From assembly GCA_905221605.1 (NCBI GenBank), contig CAJNDS010000063.1, positions 192,501-241,806 of the forward strand: 49,306 nt of DNA, written 5' to 3'. This DNA comes from Symbiodinium natans. Lineage: Eukaryota > Sar > Dinophyceae > Suessiales > Symbiodiniaceae. Both the position numbers and the translations under genes were made by a program. The notes under the pieces were generated by a model. The model saw only the letters and a list, made by a program, of their open reading frames with translations, did not search any database and was not told where the DNA came from. This document shows, piece after piece, positions 1 through 8,671 of the stretch. Each line of letters begins with the position of its first letter. Position 1 is the stretch's first letter.

Positions 1-71
1 CCCAAATCCTAAAACCCCAAAACCCCAAACCCTAAACCCCAAACCGTAAACCTCAAGCCCTACTGGCACAG

Positions 72-132
72 GCTCAGGAGGAAGCTTCTAGCCAAGCAGC
101 CTCCGCGACTGATGCCATCACAGCATTGGAAG
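72..132 (+). CDS. Candidate coiled-coil exon (internal, partial gene)
   Basis: Open frame AQEEASSQAASATDAITALE follows a CACAG acceptor and ends at a GAAG|GT donor. It is Ala/Glu/Gln-rich like the many exons downstream. CCCTAAA repeats precede it and TTTAGGG repeats follow it. The gene it belongs to probably starts left of the window. Borders are by eye; the exon is 61 nt and so not phase 0 at both ends. Confidence 0.45.
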
Positions 133-903
133 GTCTGGGCCCCAGAATCCCTAAACCTTGTTAGGGTTTAGGGTTTAGTTAGGGTTTAGGGTTTAGGGTT
201 TAGGGCTTAGGGCTTTGGGCTCAGGGTTCAGGGTTTAGGGTTTAGGGATGTTCCCCCTCATATTAAATCGTGAAAGTATTGCGGAGCACTAGAATCCCCA
301 GTAAGGACTGTTAGCAAATAAGGGGGGACATCCCAACCTAAACCCTAAACCCGAAACCTCAAAAATCCCCTGAAACCCCTTGAAACCGAAGGTAAAGATG
401 AACCCTGAACAGAGGCCCTGGTAAAACACCAGCCATCTACCCTGAACCGCGAAGACCCAGCACCCCTAATCCATGACTACAGGAAGGTGTTCCCTGGAAC
501 TTGTGCGGAATTGCTTAGATTGTGTTCTCTAAGCCCTAAACCCTAAACCCCATCACCAAAAGAGATCCCCTTTTTCTGCTGGGTTTCTGGGGAACCTAGC
601 AAAAGTAGTTTTTTTGTCCTAAGTTTGGCGATTAGCCTTAGGTTCTTAGTCCTTAGGGTTTAGGGTTAAGGGTTAAGGGTTTAGGGTTTAGGGTGTAGGG
701 TCCCCCCTCAACTAAAGTGCATGGCAGTCGGCACTTGACTTATCAACCCAAGCCCCTATGCAGGGGTCATGCAAGTAAGTGGCCCCCTTAGGTGAGGCGG
801 AGGATGCTGAACCAGAAGCCCCTACAAATCCCTTAGAGTTCGATCGCTAACCCTAAACCCTACGCCCGAAACCCTAAACCCTAATCCGAGCTGCAAATCG
901 CAG
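133..903. repeat. Intron-like stretch with telomeric tracts
   Basis: No gene seen. TTTAGGG repeats lie at about 160-244, a foldback element at 245-334, CCCTAAA at about 335-355 and 530-550, TTTAGGG at about 655-700, and CCCTAAA at about 848-885 just before the next candidate exon. Confidence 0.6.
245..334. mobile_element. MITE-like foldback, family A, copy 1
   Basis: It begins GGGATGTTCCCCCT and ends AGGGGGGACATCCC, a terminal inverted repeat. The inner arm AAGGACTGTTAG is shared with the copies at 3.7, 5.6, 8.3 and 47.3 kb. No coding capacity. Confidence 0.6.
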
Positions 904-1108
904 CCGTGTGGATGGGTGTGCGACTGGCAAACACGGCGAAATCCAGCCTGTTCAGCCAACAAATGTGCCAGTGTGTGGAGAAGTTGGCGTCAACGCTCGA
1001 TCGAAAAGAAGCGCTGCCTTTGCCGGCGTCAGTCCAGCGGAACATGGAGAGAAACCGCCAGAAGCTACAGTTGTGCGGCGGTTTTTTGGACGAGGACCAG
1101 CGACAGCT
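904..1108 (+). CDS. Candidate exon, unknown product
   Basis: After a CGCAG acceptor an open frame runs about 68 codons, including LANTAKSSLFSQQMCQCVEK and later NMERNRQKLQ. Two other frames are also open, so the frame choice is uncertain. It is bracketed by CCCTAAA upstream and more CCCTAAA downstream. No family recognised. Confidence 0.3.
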
Positions 1109-1527
1109 AAACCCTATGCCCTATACCTCAAACCCTACACCCTAAACCCTAAAACAAAAGTGGGGACTGGTCACGGCCTCTCTCTGAAGCTGAGCCTCTT
1201 GTTCACGACTGCTCACCTGGCTGCTGCCACCGTGTGGCAGATGCACGGGCCAAAGCCAAGGCTGATTTAATTAGGGTTTTAGGGTTTAGGGTTTAGGGTT
1301 TAGGCTAACATGTGCCCAGTTCCACTTCTCTACCGCTGGAAGTATGTATGATCTCCTCAACCCGAAGATACTTCCAACCCCCAAACCCTAAGTTGTATAC
1401 CCCAAGCCCTAAACCCTAATTTCTAAACCCTAAACCCTCAACCCTCAACCCTAAACCCTAAACCCTAAACCCTAAACCCTAAACCCTACCCCTAAAGAGG
1501 GGAGAAGGCAAGCCTTGAGTTGAAGAG
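1109..1527. repeat. Intron-like stretch with telomeric tracts
   Basis: CCCTAAA at about 1130-1155, TTTAGGG at about 1270-1305 and a long CCCTAAA tract at about 1380-1490. No gene seen between them. Confidence 0.55.
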
Positions 1528-1583
1528 GTCGCCTCACGGAGCTCCAGCAATCTGCGGCTGAGCGCCAGGTGGCTCACGACGAG
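1528..1583 (+). CDS. Candidate coiled-coil exon
   Basis: The frame RLTELQQSAAERQVAHDE ends at a GAG|GT donor. If the acceptor is CGGAG before position 1542, the exon is 42 nt and phase 0 at both ends. A CCCTAAA tract lies just upstream. Confidence 0.45.
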
Positions 1584-2365
1584 GTCCATTGAGGTATGCT
1601 ACTTGTCCCCTTGTTTAAAGGGCCCTAAACCCTAAACCCTAAGCCCTAAACCCTAAACCGCAAGTTACCCTTTATGATACCCTAAATTCCACCATTGCGG
1701 TATGCTTCCTCCCTCTTGGTGAAGGATGGGACATGCAGGTAGAGTTTGTGCAGGCAGTTTTTTTTTTTTTCTGTTGAGGGTTGAGGCTTAAAGCAGGTTG
1801 CCCGGGGCGGCCGGCCTAATCCCTAAACCCTACCCCAAACCCTAAACCCTAAACCCTAAAACACAAAAACGCTATAAACCCTCTTGCCAGCCTGACAGCA
1901 GCTACCTCTGGAAGTCGCCCTTTACAAGGATAGGGTTCAGGGTTTAGGGTTTCGCGGTTAGAGTTTAGGGTTTAGGGTTTACAGTAAAGTCCAGAAAGTT
2001 GGAACATGGTTTAAGGAAAATTTAGAGCTGGGATTCCCTGTAGAATACCTTTTGGGGCATGGGGATATGGATGTCCCAACTTTTTGGGAGGTTACTGTAG
2101 GTTTTGGGGTGCAAACGGAAGCCAAGACAGTCTGGAAGAGACCTCGTCTAGAATTAGGGCCCTGAGCCCTAAACCCTAAACACATCAGGGTGTAAGGTGT
2201 AGGGTTTAGGGTTTAGGGTTTAGGGTTTAGGGTGTAGGGTTTAGGGTTTAGGGTTTAGGGTTTTAGGGTTTTAGGGTTTTAGGGTTTTAGGGTTTTAGGG
2301 TTTTAGGGTTTTAGGGTTTTAGGGTTTTAGGGTTTTAGAGTTTTAGGGTTTAAGGGTTTATGCAG
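1584..2365. repeat. Intron-like stretch, TTTAGGG and TTTTAGGG arrays
   Basis: CCCTAAA at about 1622-1660 and 1820-1862, TTTAGGG at about 1930-1980, then a large array at 2160-2357 that changes from the heptad TTTAGGG to about eleven copies of the octamer TTTTAGGG. A short open piece near 1891-1925 could be an exon but is not supported. Confidence 0.65.
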
Positions 2366-2437
2366 CTCCCAAGAAGGGTGCAAGGGCCCAGGCGGCCGCT
2401 GGCCTGGTGGCCGCACTTCTGCCAGTGCCTGTGGATG
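2366..2437 (+). CDS. Candidate exon, Ala/Lys-rich, unknown product
   Basis: After TGCAG the frame reads APKKGARAQAAAGLVAALLP and on to PVDGPNA. GC-rich and protein-like. Here the repeat orientation is opposite to most exons (TTTAGGG before, CCCTAAA after). The GC donor at 2438 is a guess. Confidence 0.4.
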
Positions 2438-2482
2438 GCCCCAATGCCAACCCTAAACCCTAAACCCTAAACCCTAAACCAG

Positions 2483-2559
2483 TTACTACGCGCGCCTGCA
2501 AGAGGACGTCGAAGTGTTTCTCGCGGAGTGCCCCTCAGCCACCAGTGACGATCAAAGAT
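2483..2559 (+). CDS. Candidate exon, unknown product
   Basis: After an ACCAG acceptor the frame reads YYARLQEDVEVFLAECPSAT and stays open to the G run at about 2565. Closely spaced with the exons at 2.37, 2.70 and 2.97 kb. No family recognised. Confidence 0.4.
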
Positions 2560-2589
2560 GCCCTGGGGGGGGGGGGGGGGGCGTCCAGG

Positions 2590-2680
2590 ACCCTAAACCC
2601 TAAACCCTAAACCCTAAACCCTAAACCCTAAACCCTAAACCCTAAACCCCAAACCCCAAACCCTAAACCCTAAACCCTAC
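2590..2680 (-). repeat. Telomeric CCCTAAA tract
   Basis: About a dozen CCCTAAA copies with two CCCCAAA variants, directly before the exon at 2699 and preceded by a run of about 16 G. Confidence 0.8.
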
Positions 2681-2698
2681 GACCTCGCGAAAGGCAAG

Positions 2699-2808
2699 CA
2701 GTCCATGGCCAGCTGCGGTGTGTATGCGCGATTAGTCTCCGGTGGATCAACCTTTGCCCCACGTGCTGGGAGTACCGCTGAACCGGTCTTGGGTGGAGAC
2801 AATGAGAG
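2699..2808 (+). CDS. Candidate exon, unknown product
   Basis: The frame QSMASCGVYARLVSGGSTFA continues through APRAGSTAEPVLGGDNE to a GAGAG|GT donor. The same frame is already open from 2678. Gly/Ser-rich rather than coiled coil, so possibly a globular or flexible N-terminal part. Confidence 0.45.
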
Positions 2809-2830
2809 GTGGCTACTGTCCAGGCGACAT

Positions 2831-2961
2831 CCCTAAACCCTAAACCCTAAACCCTAAACCCTAAACCCTAAACCCTAAACCCTAAACCCTAAACCCTAAA
2901 CCCTAAACCCTAAACCCTAAACCCTAAACCCTAAACCCTAAACCCTAAACCCTAAACCCTG
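2831..2961 (-). repeat. Telomeric CCCTAAA tract
   Basis: An almost perfect array of about 18-19 CCCTAAA units that fills most of the short intron between the exons at 2699 and 2967. Confidence 0.85.
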
Positions 2962-2966
2962 CCCAG

Positions 2967-3060
2967 TTTTATGACGAAGCGGCAGGGCCAGATTGTGATG
3001 AGGTTCAGGTGGTTGAGGGTATCGGGAAAGCCTTCTTTGAAGCCCTGGGTTTGCTTGAAG
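2967..3060 (+). CDS. Exon, acidic amphipathic segment
   Basis: After TGCCCAG the frame FYDEAAGPDCDEVQVVEGIG continues to KAFFEALGLLE and stops at a GAAG|GT donor. A stop lies just past the donor. The composition is strongly protein-like, though no domain is recognised. A long CCCTAAA tract lies immediately upstream and a TTTAGGG tract 80 nt downstream. Confidence 0.6.
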
Positions 3061-3140
3061 GTCCATGAGTAAGGGTAGCATCCTAGTACTGCCTATAGCT
3101 ACCCATGAAGTCTCAGGTATGCAAGTCAAGTACGTACCCA

Positions 3141-3256
3141 GGTTTAGGGTTTAGGCTTTAGGCTTTAGGCTTTAGGCTTTAGGGTTTAGGGTTTAGGGTT
3201 TAGGGTTTAGGGTTTAGGGTTTAGGGTTTAGGGTTTAGGGTTTAGGGTTTAGGGTA
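3141..3256 (+). repeat. Telomeric TTTAGGG tract
   Basis: Sixteen or so units; the first few read TTTAGGC, the rest are perfect TTTAGGG. It lies on the donor side of the intron after the exon ending at 3060. Confidence 0.85.
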
Positions 3257-3271
3257 AACTTTCAACTCTAT

Positions 3272-3384
3272 ACTTGGAAGCCATTTTGGCTTAGTAAGTA
3301 GGGTGGTAAGGTGAGGCATGGGGATGATTGTCGGGTTTCTAGGGGACACCCAGTAGACTTACTGAGTCAAAAGAGCTTCCAAGT
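3272..3384. mobile_element. MITE-like foldback, family B, copy 1
   Basis: The left arm starts ACTTGGAAGCCATTTTGGCT and the right arm is its near complement ending GAGCTTCCAAGT. The left arm contains AGCCATTTTGGCT, the core of the dinoflagellate spliced-leader exon, but this is not taken as an SL gene. Confidence 0.65.
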
Positions 3385-3493
3385 AAGCCCTAAACCCCAA
3401 ACCCCTAAACCGCAAACTCCTAAACCCTAAACCCTAAACCGCAAACCCTCAACCCCAAACCCTGAAAATCACGAAATCGCCTGAGCCTTGGAG

Positions 3494-3559
3494 GCCTTGG
3501 AGAGTGCCAAGCAGCGTGAGGCAGAGCTCACCGCCGACGTCGAGCGCTTGCAGCAGGAC
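3494..3559 (+). CDS. Coiled-coil exon, repeat copy 1
   Basis: A 66-nt, phase-0 exon read ALESAKQREAELTADVERLQ plus two residues, between a TTGGAG|G acceptor and a GC donor. The exon at 6406-6471 has the same length, the same borders and a closely similar sequence. TTTAGGG follows directly. Confidence 0.7.
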
Positions 3560-3569
3560 GCTGGAGTTT

Positions 3570-3671
3570 GGGTTTAGGGTGGAGGGTTCAGGGTTTAGGG
3601 TTTAGGGTTTAGGGTTTGAGGTTTGGGGCTTGGGGCTTGGGGTTTGGGGCTTGGGGCTTGGGGTTTGGGGT
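3570..3671 (+). repeat. Telomeric tract, TTTAGGG grading into TTTGGGG/CTTGGGG
   Basis: Starts as TTTAGGG and changes to TTTGGGG and CTTGGGG units before running into the foldback element at 3672. Confidence 0.75.
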
Positions 3672-3767
3672 GGATGTTTCCCTTTATGCTGTCAGTCCTT
3701 AATCGGGGTTCTAGTACCCCTGGTCATAATCCCGCATAAGGACTGTTAGTACATTGGGGAACATCCC
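3672..3767. mobile_element. MITE-like foldback, family A, copy 2
   Basis: Left end GGATGTTTCCCTTTATGCTG and right end TTGGGGAACATCCC are inverted. Inner arms contain CAGTCCTTAAT and AAGGACTGTTAG. Confidence 0.7.
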
Positions 3768-3887
3768 ATGTTCGGGGTTTCGTGGCTTGCAAGTGGTTTG
3801 GGAGTCTAGGTTGTGCTTGAAAAGTGCGGAGGGGCCGGCTGGAATGCTTGAAGCCCGAAAAAACGCAAACCTCAAAGGCTTAATGCT

Positions 3888-3983
3888 CGCGGCCCAGTGG
3901 TACCCTTTTGCGTGTTGGTTCTAGGTTCCCTTTATACGTAACCAACCCACAAAAGGGTACCCTGCTCATACCGGGCTACCAAG
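3888..3983. mobile_element. MITE-like foldback, family C, copy 1
   Basis: GCCCAGTGGTACCCTTTT at the left is complementary to AAAGGGTACCCTGCTC and CGGGCTACCAAG at the right. The central TTCCCTTTATA...GTAACCAACCC is shared with copies at 20.1, 26.6, 33.7 and 34.6 kb. Confidence 0.7.
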
Positions 3984-4009
3984 AATTGTGTTGAGTGCCT
4001 TCGCCAAAG

Positions 4010-4054
4010 GAAGTTGCCGACGCTGCCCGGGATCTCGCACACACAAAGGCGGAG
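4010..4054 (+). CDS. Coiled-coil exon
   Basis: A 45-nt phase-0 exon EVADAARDLAHTKAE between CAAAG|G and GAG|GC. It directly follows the family C foldback element. TTTAGGG-like repeats start about 35 nt downstream. Confidence 0.55.
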
Positions 4055-4482
4055 GCGATTGGCCTAGCAGCTAGCATGAACCCCACGTAGGGTTCAGGGG
4101 TTGGGGTTCAGGGTAAAGGGCTCAGGGTTTAGGGTTTAGGGTTTAGGGTTTAGGGTTTAGGGTTAAGGCTTCAGGGGTTATTTACAAACCCGCTACAAAC
4201 CCAAAAGTTAGCCCTAAACCCCAAACCTTGCAAGGCTTTCGGTTTCAGGGCTTTAGGGCAGCCATGGGCTGGTTCGAGTCTGTCGTAAAAAGGATCCTCC
4301 CCCGACTAAAGGAGGTGCAACATTAATAGCTTGGGTTGTGAGCGTTCGGAATCCGTCAGCGCGTCGGCAAGCGAGGCGGGTTCAGCTCATCAATCTCTCG
4401 TGTGCTCGGGCGGTGGACCAAAGATCCTACCGCCGCCATAAACAGCGACATATGGTCCAACCGTTAAATCGCACGCCGACAG
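4055..4482. repeat. Intron-like stretch
   Basis: TTTAGGG repeats at about 4085-4165, then a stretch at 4230-4480 without recognisable repeats. An open frame starting at 4338 runs through it in a frame different from the exons and is not supported as coding. Confidence 0.4.
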
Positions 4483-4524
4483 GCAGAGCTACAGCTACAG
4501 CACATCCAAATGCTGCCGACCAGT
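4483..4524 (+). CDS. Candidate coiled-coil exon
   Basis: AELQLQHIQMLPTS, 42 nt, phase 0, acceptor GACAG|G and GC donor. There are no telomeric repeats next to it, so the evidence is weaker than for its neighbours. Confidence 0.4.
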
Positions 4525-4591
4525 GCAAGGGCTGGGGCGCTCGTGGCGTGCCCTGCGCGCATTACATGTCCTCCTTTGCCGAGTTTCCGAG

Positions 4592-4636
4592 GCACAGCAA
4601 CATGCCGCCGATGAGGAAGCACGCGCTTCTTTAGAT
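4592..4636 (+). CDS. Coiled-coil exon
   Basis: AQQHAADEEARASLD, 45 nt, phase 0, acceptor CCGAG|G and GC donor. The same frame continues to AEELLKFGIM, so the true end may be farther right. Confidence 0.5.
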
Positions 4637-4860
4637 GCTGAAGAACTTCTGAAATTCGGGATAATGCCCAGTAGCGCCCTTGTTCTTTCAGGATGCTTAG
4701 CTTAAACAAACCTAAACCCTAAATCCTTACAGGTAAGGGTTCCAGTTGAAAGTCGGGCTTTCAGGACCCCACATTGGGTTGTAAGCTAAACTAACCCTAA
4801 ACCCTAAACCCTATCCATTCGGTTACAGCGGAGCCAAAGAATTCCTAATGCCTTGTTCAG

Positions 4861-4899
4861 CTTACAAGCATGGCACGGGATCTGTCAGAAGCTCGCTGC
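4861..4899 (+). CDS. Coiled-coil exon
   Basis: LTSMARDLSEARC after a TTGTTCAG acceptor, ending at a GT donor (39 nt) or, with a GC donor, at 4890 (30 nt). CCCTAAA repeats lie just upstream. It resembles the exon at 7876 about 3 kb downstream. Confidence 0.5.
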
Positions 4900-5562
4900 G
4901 TTTTGGGGTTCATTGGTTCAGGGTTTTGGTGTCGGGCTTTGTTTTGTGGGGTGCTCATGTGGGGCAAGCTCTGTCGCTGGTTCGCTTGTGCACAGCGAGC
5001 TCAGCGCCCGGGACTCTATTGAGATCTTCACACCCAAACCCTACAGCTTAAACCCGGCGATGGGCCGAAACCCTGATTTCTGAAACCCTCCATGCAACGT
5101 GGCAGGGTTTGAGTCTTTGTCTTGCTGGGGTCTAAATTGCTTGTGGGCTGGCAAGCCTGACCCTACACCTTAAACCTAACTATATGCCTTTTTCTTGGGT
5201 GGGGTGGGTGGGTCTCTTAAGGGAATTCTATGGTATTAAGTGGTTTCCGTTCTTTGATAAACCCTCATGCAGCTCTGGCCTTCCCCTACTAGGTTTAGGT
5301 CGTGCTGGTCTTCAGTATCCTTTGCGGTCACCCCTACAGCGCCCCGCAACCGGTGCTCATGTTAAACACTGAACCCAAATCCGTCGCCAAAATCGGGTGC
5401 CAAATGGAGGCACCTGTTTTCCTGGCTTTCCTCTATGCGTTCGGAGTAGAAACTCTTTTGGGGGGTAAGGGGTCCCTATTTTGGGAGGGACCCCCTTGTT
5501 TTTTTGGCCCCTAACCCTAAGCAGGGTTGCTCTCGGTAAGCTGCGGGGTGCTTCAGAGCCAG
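4900..5562. other. Intron-like stretch, few repeats
   Basis: Scattered, degraded CCCTAAA/TTTAGGG pieces. An open frame at 5302-5514 (includes NTEPKSVAKIGCQMEAPVFL) has no recognised relative and no telomeric flanks. A GC-rich hairpin GGGGTCCCTATTTTGGGAGG followed by GACCCC lies at about 5469-5495. Confidence 0.3.
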
Positions 5563-5624
5563 GACCAAGCGGCCGCGGCAGCAAAGGAGGAGTCGTCCCA
5601 GGAGGAGCCACAGCTCTACAGCTG
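5563..5624 (+). CDS. Coiled-coil exon, repeat copy 1
   Basis: DQAAAAAKEESSQEEPQLYS after GCCAG|G. It is a clear relative of the exon at 8609 (DRAAAAAREESSKEEPAKK). The right border is uncertain: the proposed GT donor at 5625 leaves 62 nt. Confidence 0.6.
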
Positions 5625-5641
5625 GTTTAGGATGCAGGGTT

Positions 5642-5755
5642 GGGATGTTCCCCCTTCTACTAGCAATCCTTAGTTGGATCATTGTACCCCCAATTAGAAT
5701 CCCTATGAAGGACTGTTAGCATTCCCAAAGGTAGGGCCTTGGGACCTCCACTGAA
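5642..5755. mobile_element. MITE-like foldback, family A, copy 3
   Basis: Starts GGGATGTTCCCCCTTCTACT and has the inner arm AAGGACTGTTAGC. The right end is degraded. Confidence 0.55.
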
Positions 5756-6405
5756 CTTTACGGACTTTAGTTCAGGGAATAGCAGCTTGAATAATTTAAC
5801 TTGGAACCAGCAAGGTTCTTACAACCCTTAAGATTTAGGGTATAGGGTTTAGGGTTTACAGGAGCTAGGGACTTGCGGGGTATGTTGGCTACTGAAGTTC
5901 GATTACTGGCGGGCTGTTGGGCAAAGACCCTTCAAAAACCGCTCGTGCGGCTGGTACGCTTTGGCGAATCGCCCGTGCGATTCTTCGCCCGGGTTTCGGA
6001 TTCAAGCTTTAGGATTTTTGGGTTCAGGGTTCAGGGTTCCTGCACCCTAAATCTAGCCGAGCACTTGTCGCAGAGAGCCCGATGCCTCCTAATCAAAGAA
6101 CACACTCTTCCTCAAAATAGGGAGGAATGGCGGGGCCTTGTTCTCCCAAACTCCAATTTTGGGGGAGTCTAGTCTAGGGTGCAGGTTTAGGGGTCTAGTT
6201 AGGGTTTAGGGCCTGTAGGGTACAGGGCGCAGAACCTGAAACCCAGACCCTAAACCCGAAACCCTAACCCCTAAGTGCCTAAACCCTTAAACCCCTAAAC
6301 CCCTAAACCCTAAACCCAAACCCCAAACCCTCAACCCTCAACCCTAAACCCTAAACCCTAAACCCTAAACCCTAAACCCCTTCCCTCCCTCCTCCACCTG
6401 TGCAG
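5756..6405. repeat. Intron-like stretch closing with a CCCTAAA tract
   Basis: TTTAGGG at about 5827-5860, a stretch to 6180 with no gene seen, and CCCTAAA with CCCCTAAA and CCCTCAA variants at about 6236-6380, just before the next exon. Confidence 0.55.
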
Positions 6406-6471
6406 GCGTTGGAGAGCGCGAAGCGGCAGGAGGCGGCGAGCGCGGCCGAGGTCGAACGCCTGCAGAAGGAC
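6406..6471 (+). CDS. Coiled-coil exon, repeat copy 2
   Basis: A 66-nt phase-0 exon ALESAKRQEAASAAEVERLQ plus two residues, acceptor TGCAG|G and GC donor. Same length and borders as the exon at 3494. CCCTAAA precedes and TTTAGGG follows within 15 nt. Confidence 0.75.
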
Positions 6472-6483
6472 GCCCCCAAAGAA

Positions 6484-6640
6484 GGGTTTAGGGTTTAGGG
6501 TTTGGGGTTTAGGGTTGAGGGTTTAGGGTTTAGGGTTGAGGGTTTAGGGTTTAGAGAGTTTAGGGTTTAGAGAGTTTAGGGTTTAGGGTTTGGGGTTTAA
6601 GGTTTAGGGTTTAGGGTTTAGAGGGTTTGGGGTTTGGGGA
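6484..6640 (+). repeat. Telomeric TTTAGGG tract
   Basis: TTTAGGG with TTGAGGG and TTTAGAGAG variants at the donor side of a long intron. Confidence 0.8.
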
Positions 6641-6806
6641 AAGCACCTTCATGAAGCAGAAGTCCTTACAAACAGGTTGGTACCATAACGGTTGAGTTGT
6701 GTCAAAATTTTGAGTTATGGAGTCCCAGGGGGCTCAGTACCCCGTCATTAAGGAATGGACTAGGGTTTAGGGTGTAGGCGGTGCAGGGCTAGGATTAAGG
6801 GTTACA

Positions 6807-6923
6807 AGGAGGGGCCCCCTAGCTATAAGTAGAGTTATAAGAACCCTAAATTGGGTTATAAGGATACTAACTTGGGCTAGAAGTCCCTCAAGTAAAGTTA
6901 CCATAGCAAGGGGGCCCCTCCTC
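6807..6923. mobile_element. MITE-like foldback, family E, copy 1
   Basis: Ends AGGAGGGGCCCCCTAGCTAT and GCAAGGGGGCCCCTCCT are inverted. The interior has ATAAGTAGAGTTATAAGAAC, found in reverse in the copy at 48.9 kb. Confidence 0.7.
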
Positions 6924-6926
6924 GTA

Positions 6927-7165
6927 GGGTTTAGGGTTTAGGGTTTAGGGTTTAGGGTTTAGGGTTTAGGGTTTAGGGTTTAGGGTTTAGGGTTTAGGGT
7001 TTAGGGTTTAGGGTTTAGGAGCTGAAGGTAGACTCCCGAGTTCCAGGCACGGGGCTTGCTGGGCAGTGTGAGGGTTTTGCTGTTCAAAGGGTGGTTTAGG
7101 GTTAGGGTTTAGGGTTTAGGGTTTAGGGTTTAGGGTTTAGGGTTTAGGGTTTAGGGTTTAGGGTT
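6927..7165 (+). repeat. Telomeric TTTAGGG tracts
   Basis: Two nearly perfect arrays, about 6927-7018 and 7093-7165, separated by about 75 nt of unique sequence. Confidence 0.85.
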
Positions 7166-7504
7166 CTTGGTTTAGGGCTGTTCTGGGGCTTGCTTTTCGC
7201 CATTTTGAGGCTTTTGGGGTTTATACTTGAGGGCCTGTGGAGTCGCTGTCGGGCATGTAAGGGGGAGTTCCCGGTACACGAGCGCTGATGGTGGTTGAGG
7301 GGCTTTGGGAATATGCGTTTCGTCTTGTCATGCATAAATTTGGGGCCAAGACCCCGAAAGCAAGAGTGCTGAGTGCTTTGGGGAAAAAAAGCGTGAATAA
7401 GCCTAGACCCTAAACCCTAACTGAAAAGGTGTGAAATAGCTTAATGGGCGAAAGATGCTTAGGTTTAACATCTTAGTTTGGGGTTCGCTCTTGGCTGTGG
7501 GCCC
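7166..7504. other. Unique intron-like stretch
   Basis: No repeats or convincing exon. A minus-strand open frame at 7144-7335 translates the telomeric repeat and is not supported. Confidence 0.4.
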
Positions 7505-7840
7505 CTAAGCCCCAAGCCCTGAGCCCTCACCCTTAAGCCCTAAGCCCCAAGCCCGAAACCCTTAGCCTAAACCCTAAATCCTAAGTCTTAAGCCCTAAAC
7601 CCTAAACCCCAAACCCTAAACCCCAAACCCTAAACCCTAGACCCTAAACCCTAAACCCTAAACTAAACCCTAAACCCTAAACCCTAACCCTAAACCCTAA
7701 ACCCTAAACCCTAAACCCTAAACCCTAAACCCTAAACCCTAAACCCTAAACCCTAAACCCTAAACCCCAAACCCTAAACCCTAAACCCTAAACCCTAAAC
7801 CCTAAACCCTAAACCCTAAACCCTAAACCCTAAACCCTAG
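7505..7840 (-). repeat. Longest CCCTAAA region of the left half
   Basis: Variant units (CCCTGAG, CCCTAAG) at the left become a nearly perfect CCCTAAA array from about 7590 to 7839, ending directly before an exon. Confidence 0.9.
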
Positions 7841-7875
7841 CAGGGCTTGCTTCCTCGCTGCGCCTTCGCCGCCAG

Positions 7876-7914
7876 GAGCTCCAGGACGCGGCCCAGGAGC
7901 TCGAGAAAACGAGG
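7876..7914 (+). CDS. Coiled-coil exon
   Basis: ELQDAAQELEKTR, 39 nt, phase 0, acceptor GCCAG|G and GC donor. The frame is open on both sides (SSLRLRRQ before, AEERHKPES after), so the real exon may span 7844-7939. CCCTAAA immediately before, TTTAGGG immediately after. Confidence 0.65.
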
Positions 7915-7947
7915 GCGGAGGAGCGCCACAAACCCGAAAGCAGCAGT

Positions 7948-8205
7948 TGAGGGTTTAGGGTTTAGGGTTTAGGGTTTAGGGTTTAGGGTTTAGGGTTTAG
8001 GGTTTAGGGTTTAGGGGTTTAGGGTTGAGGGTTTAGGGTTTGAGGGTTAGAGTTTCAAGCCTTAAGCCTTAAAGCCCCAAGCCCTAAGCCCTAAACCCTA
8101 AACCGCTTCAACGCATAAAACTGTAAACCCTAAACAAATGAAATCCCCTAGAAACTATGCAGAACCCCAGTTTCATCCTAAACCTTAAACCCTAAACCCT
8201 AAACC
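7948..8205. repeat. TTTAGGG tract then CCCTAAA tract
   Basis: TTTAGGG at about 7948-8045 and CCCTAAA at about 8060-8205 face each other with little between them, so this part could fold as a hairpin. Confidence 0.75.
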
Positions 8206-8300
8206 CTAAACCGGTAATGGGTACCTGCTCCCTAGGGGAGACGTAGGAGCTTTATATATAATTGCCAGCAGTACCCCTAAACCCCTAAACCCTAAACCTT

Positions 8301-8428
8301 GGGATGTTCCCCCTTGTACTAGCAGCGTAGGGTTTAGGGTTTAGGGGCTAGGCAGCAGTCCTAAAACAAATTTTAATGGGGGTACTATATTCCCTGTTAA
8401 GGACTGCTAGTATCCGGGGGAATACCCC
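8301..8428. mobile_element. MITE-like foldback, family A, copy 4, split by telomeric repeat
   Basis: Starts GGGATGTTCCCCCTTGTACT and ends CCGGGGGAATACCCC with AAGGACTGCTAGTA. TTTAGGG units at about 8327-8350 interrupt the left arm between TAGCAGC and AGTCCT. Confidence 0.65.
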
Positions 8429-8608
8429 AGCCCTAAACCAGAAACCCTTGACCCTTGGTTAAGGGTTCAGAGTTTAGATTTTTTGGGGTTAGGTGTGATG
8501 ACCCATGTTTTTCTCGCTGCTTGGTATGTGAATCTCTATTCGATTTTCCGAACTCTTCGCTGCTTAAGGGGTCTTGGGGGTCTGTGTCATGGGCGTCCAA
8601 ACGTCCAG

Positions 8609-8671
8609 GATCGAGCGGCCGCGGCGGCAAGGGAGGAGTCGTCCAAGGAGGAGCCCGCGAAGAAATTCCGA
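8609..8671 (+). CDS. Coiled-coil exon, repeat copy 2
   Basis: DRAAAAAREESSKEEPAKKF plus one residue, 63 nt, phase 0, acceptor TCCAG|G and GT donor. Closely related to the exon at 5563, about 3 kb upstream. Confidence 0.65.

Noticed and set aside
3272-3384. Spliced-leader RNA gene
   Set aside because: Only the 13-nt palindromic core matches; there is no Sm site or full 22-nt exon, and the sequence is explained as an inverted-repeat arm.
5873-6172. 99-codon plus open frame
   Set aside because: It translates degraded telomeric and repeat sequence, is not bracketed like the exons, and resembles no family I know.
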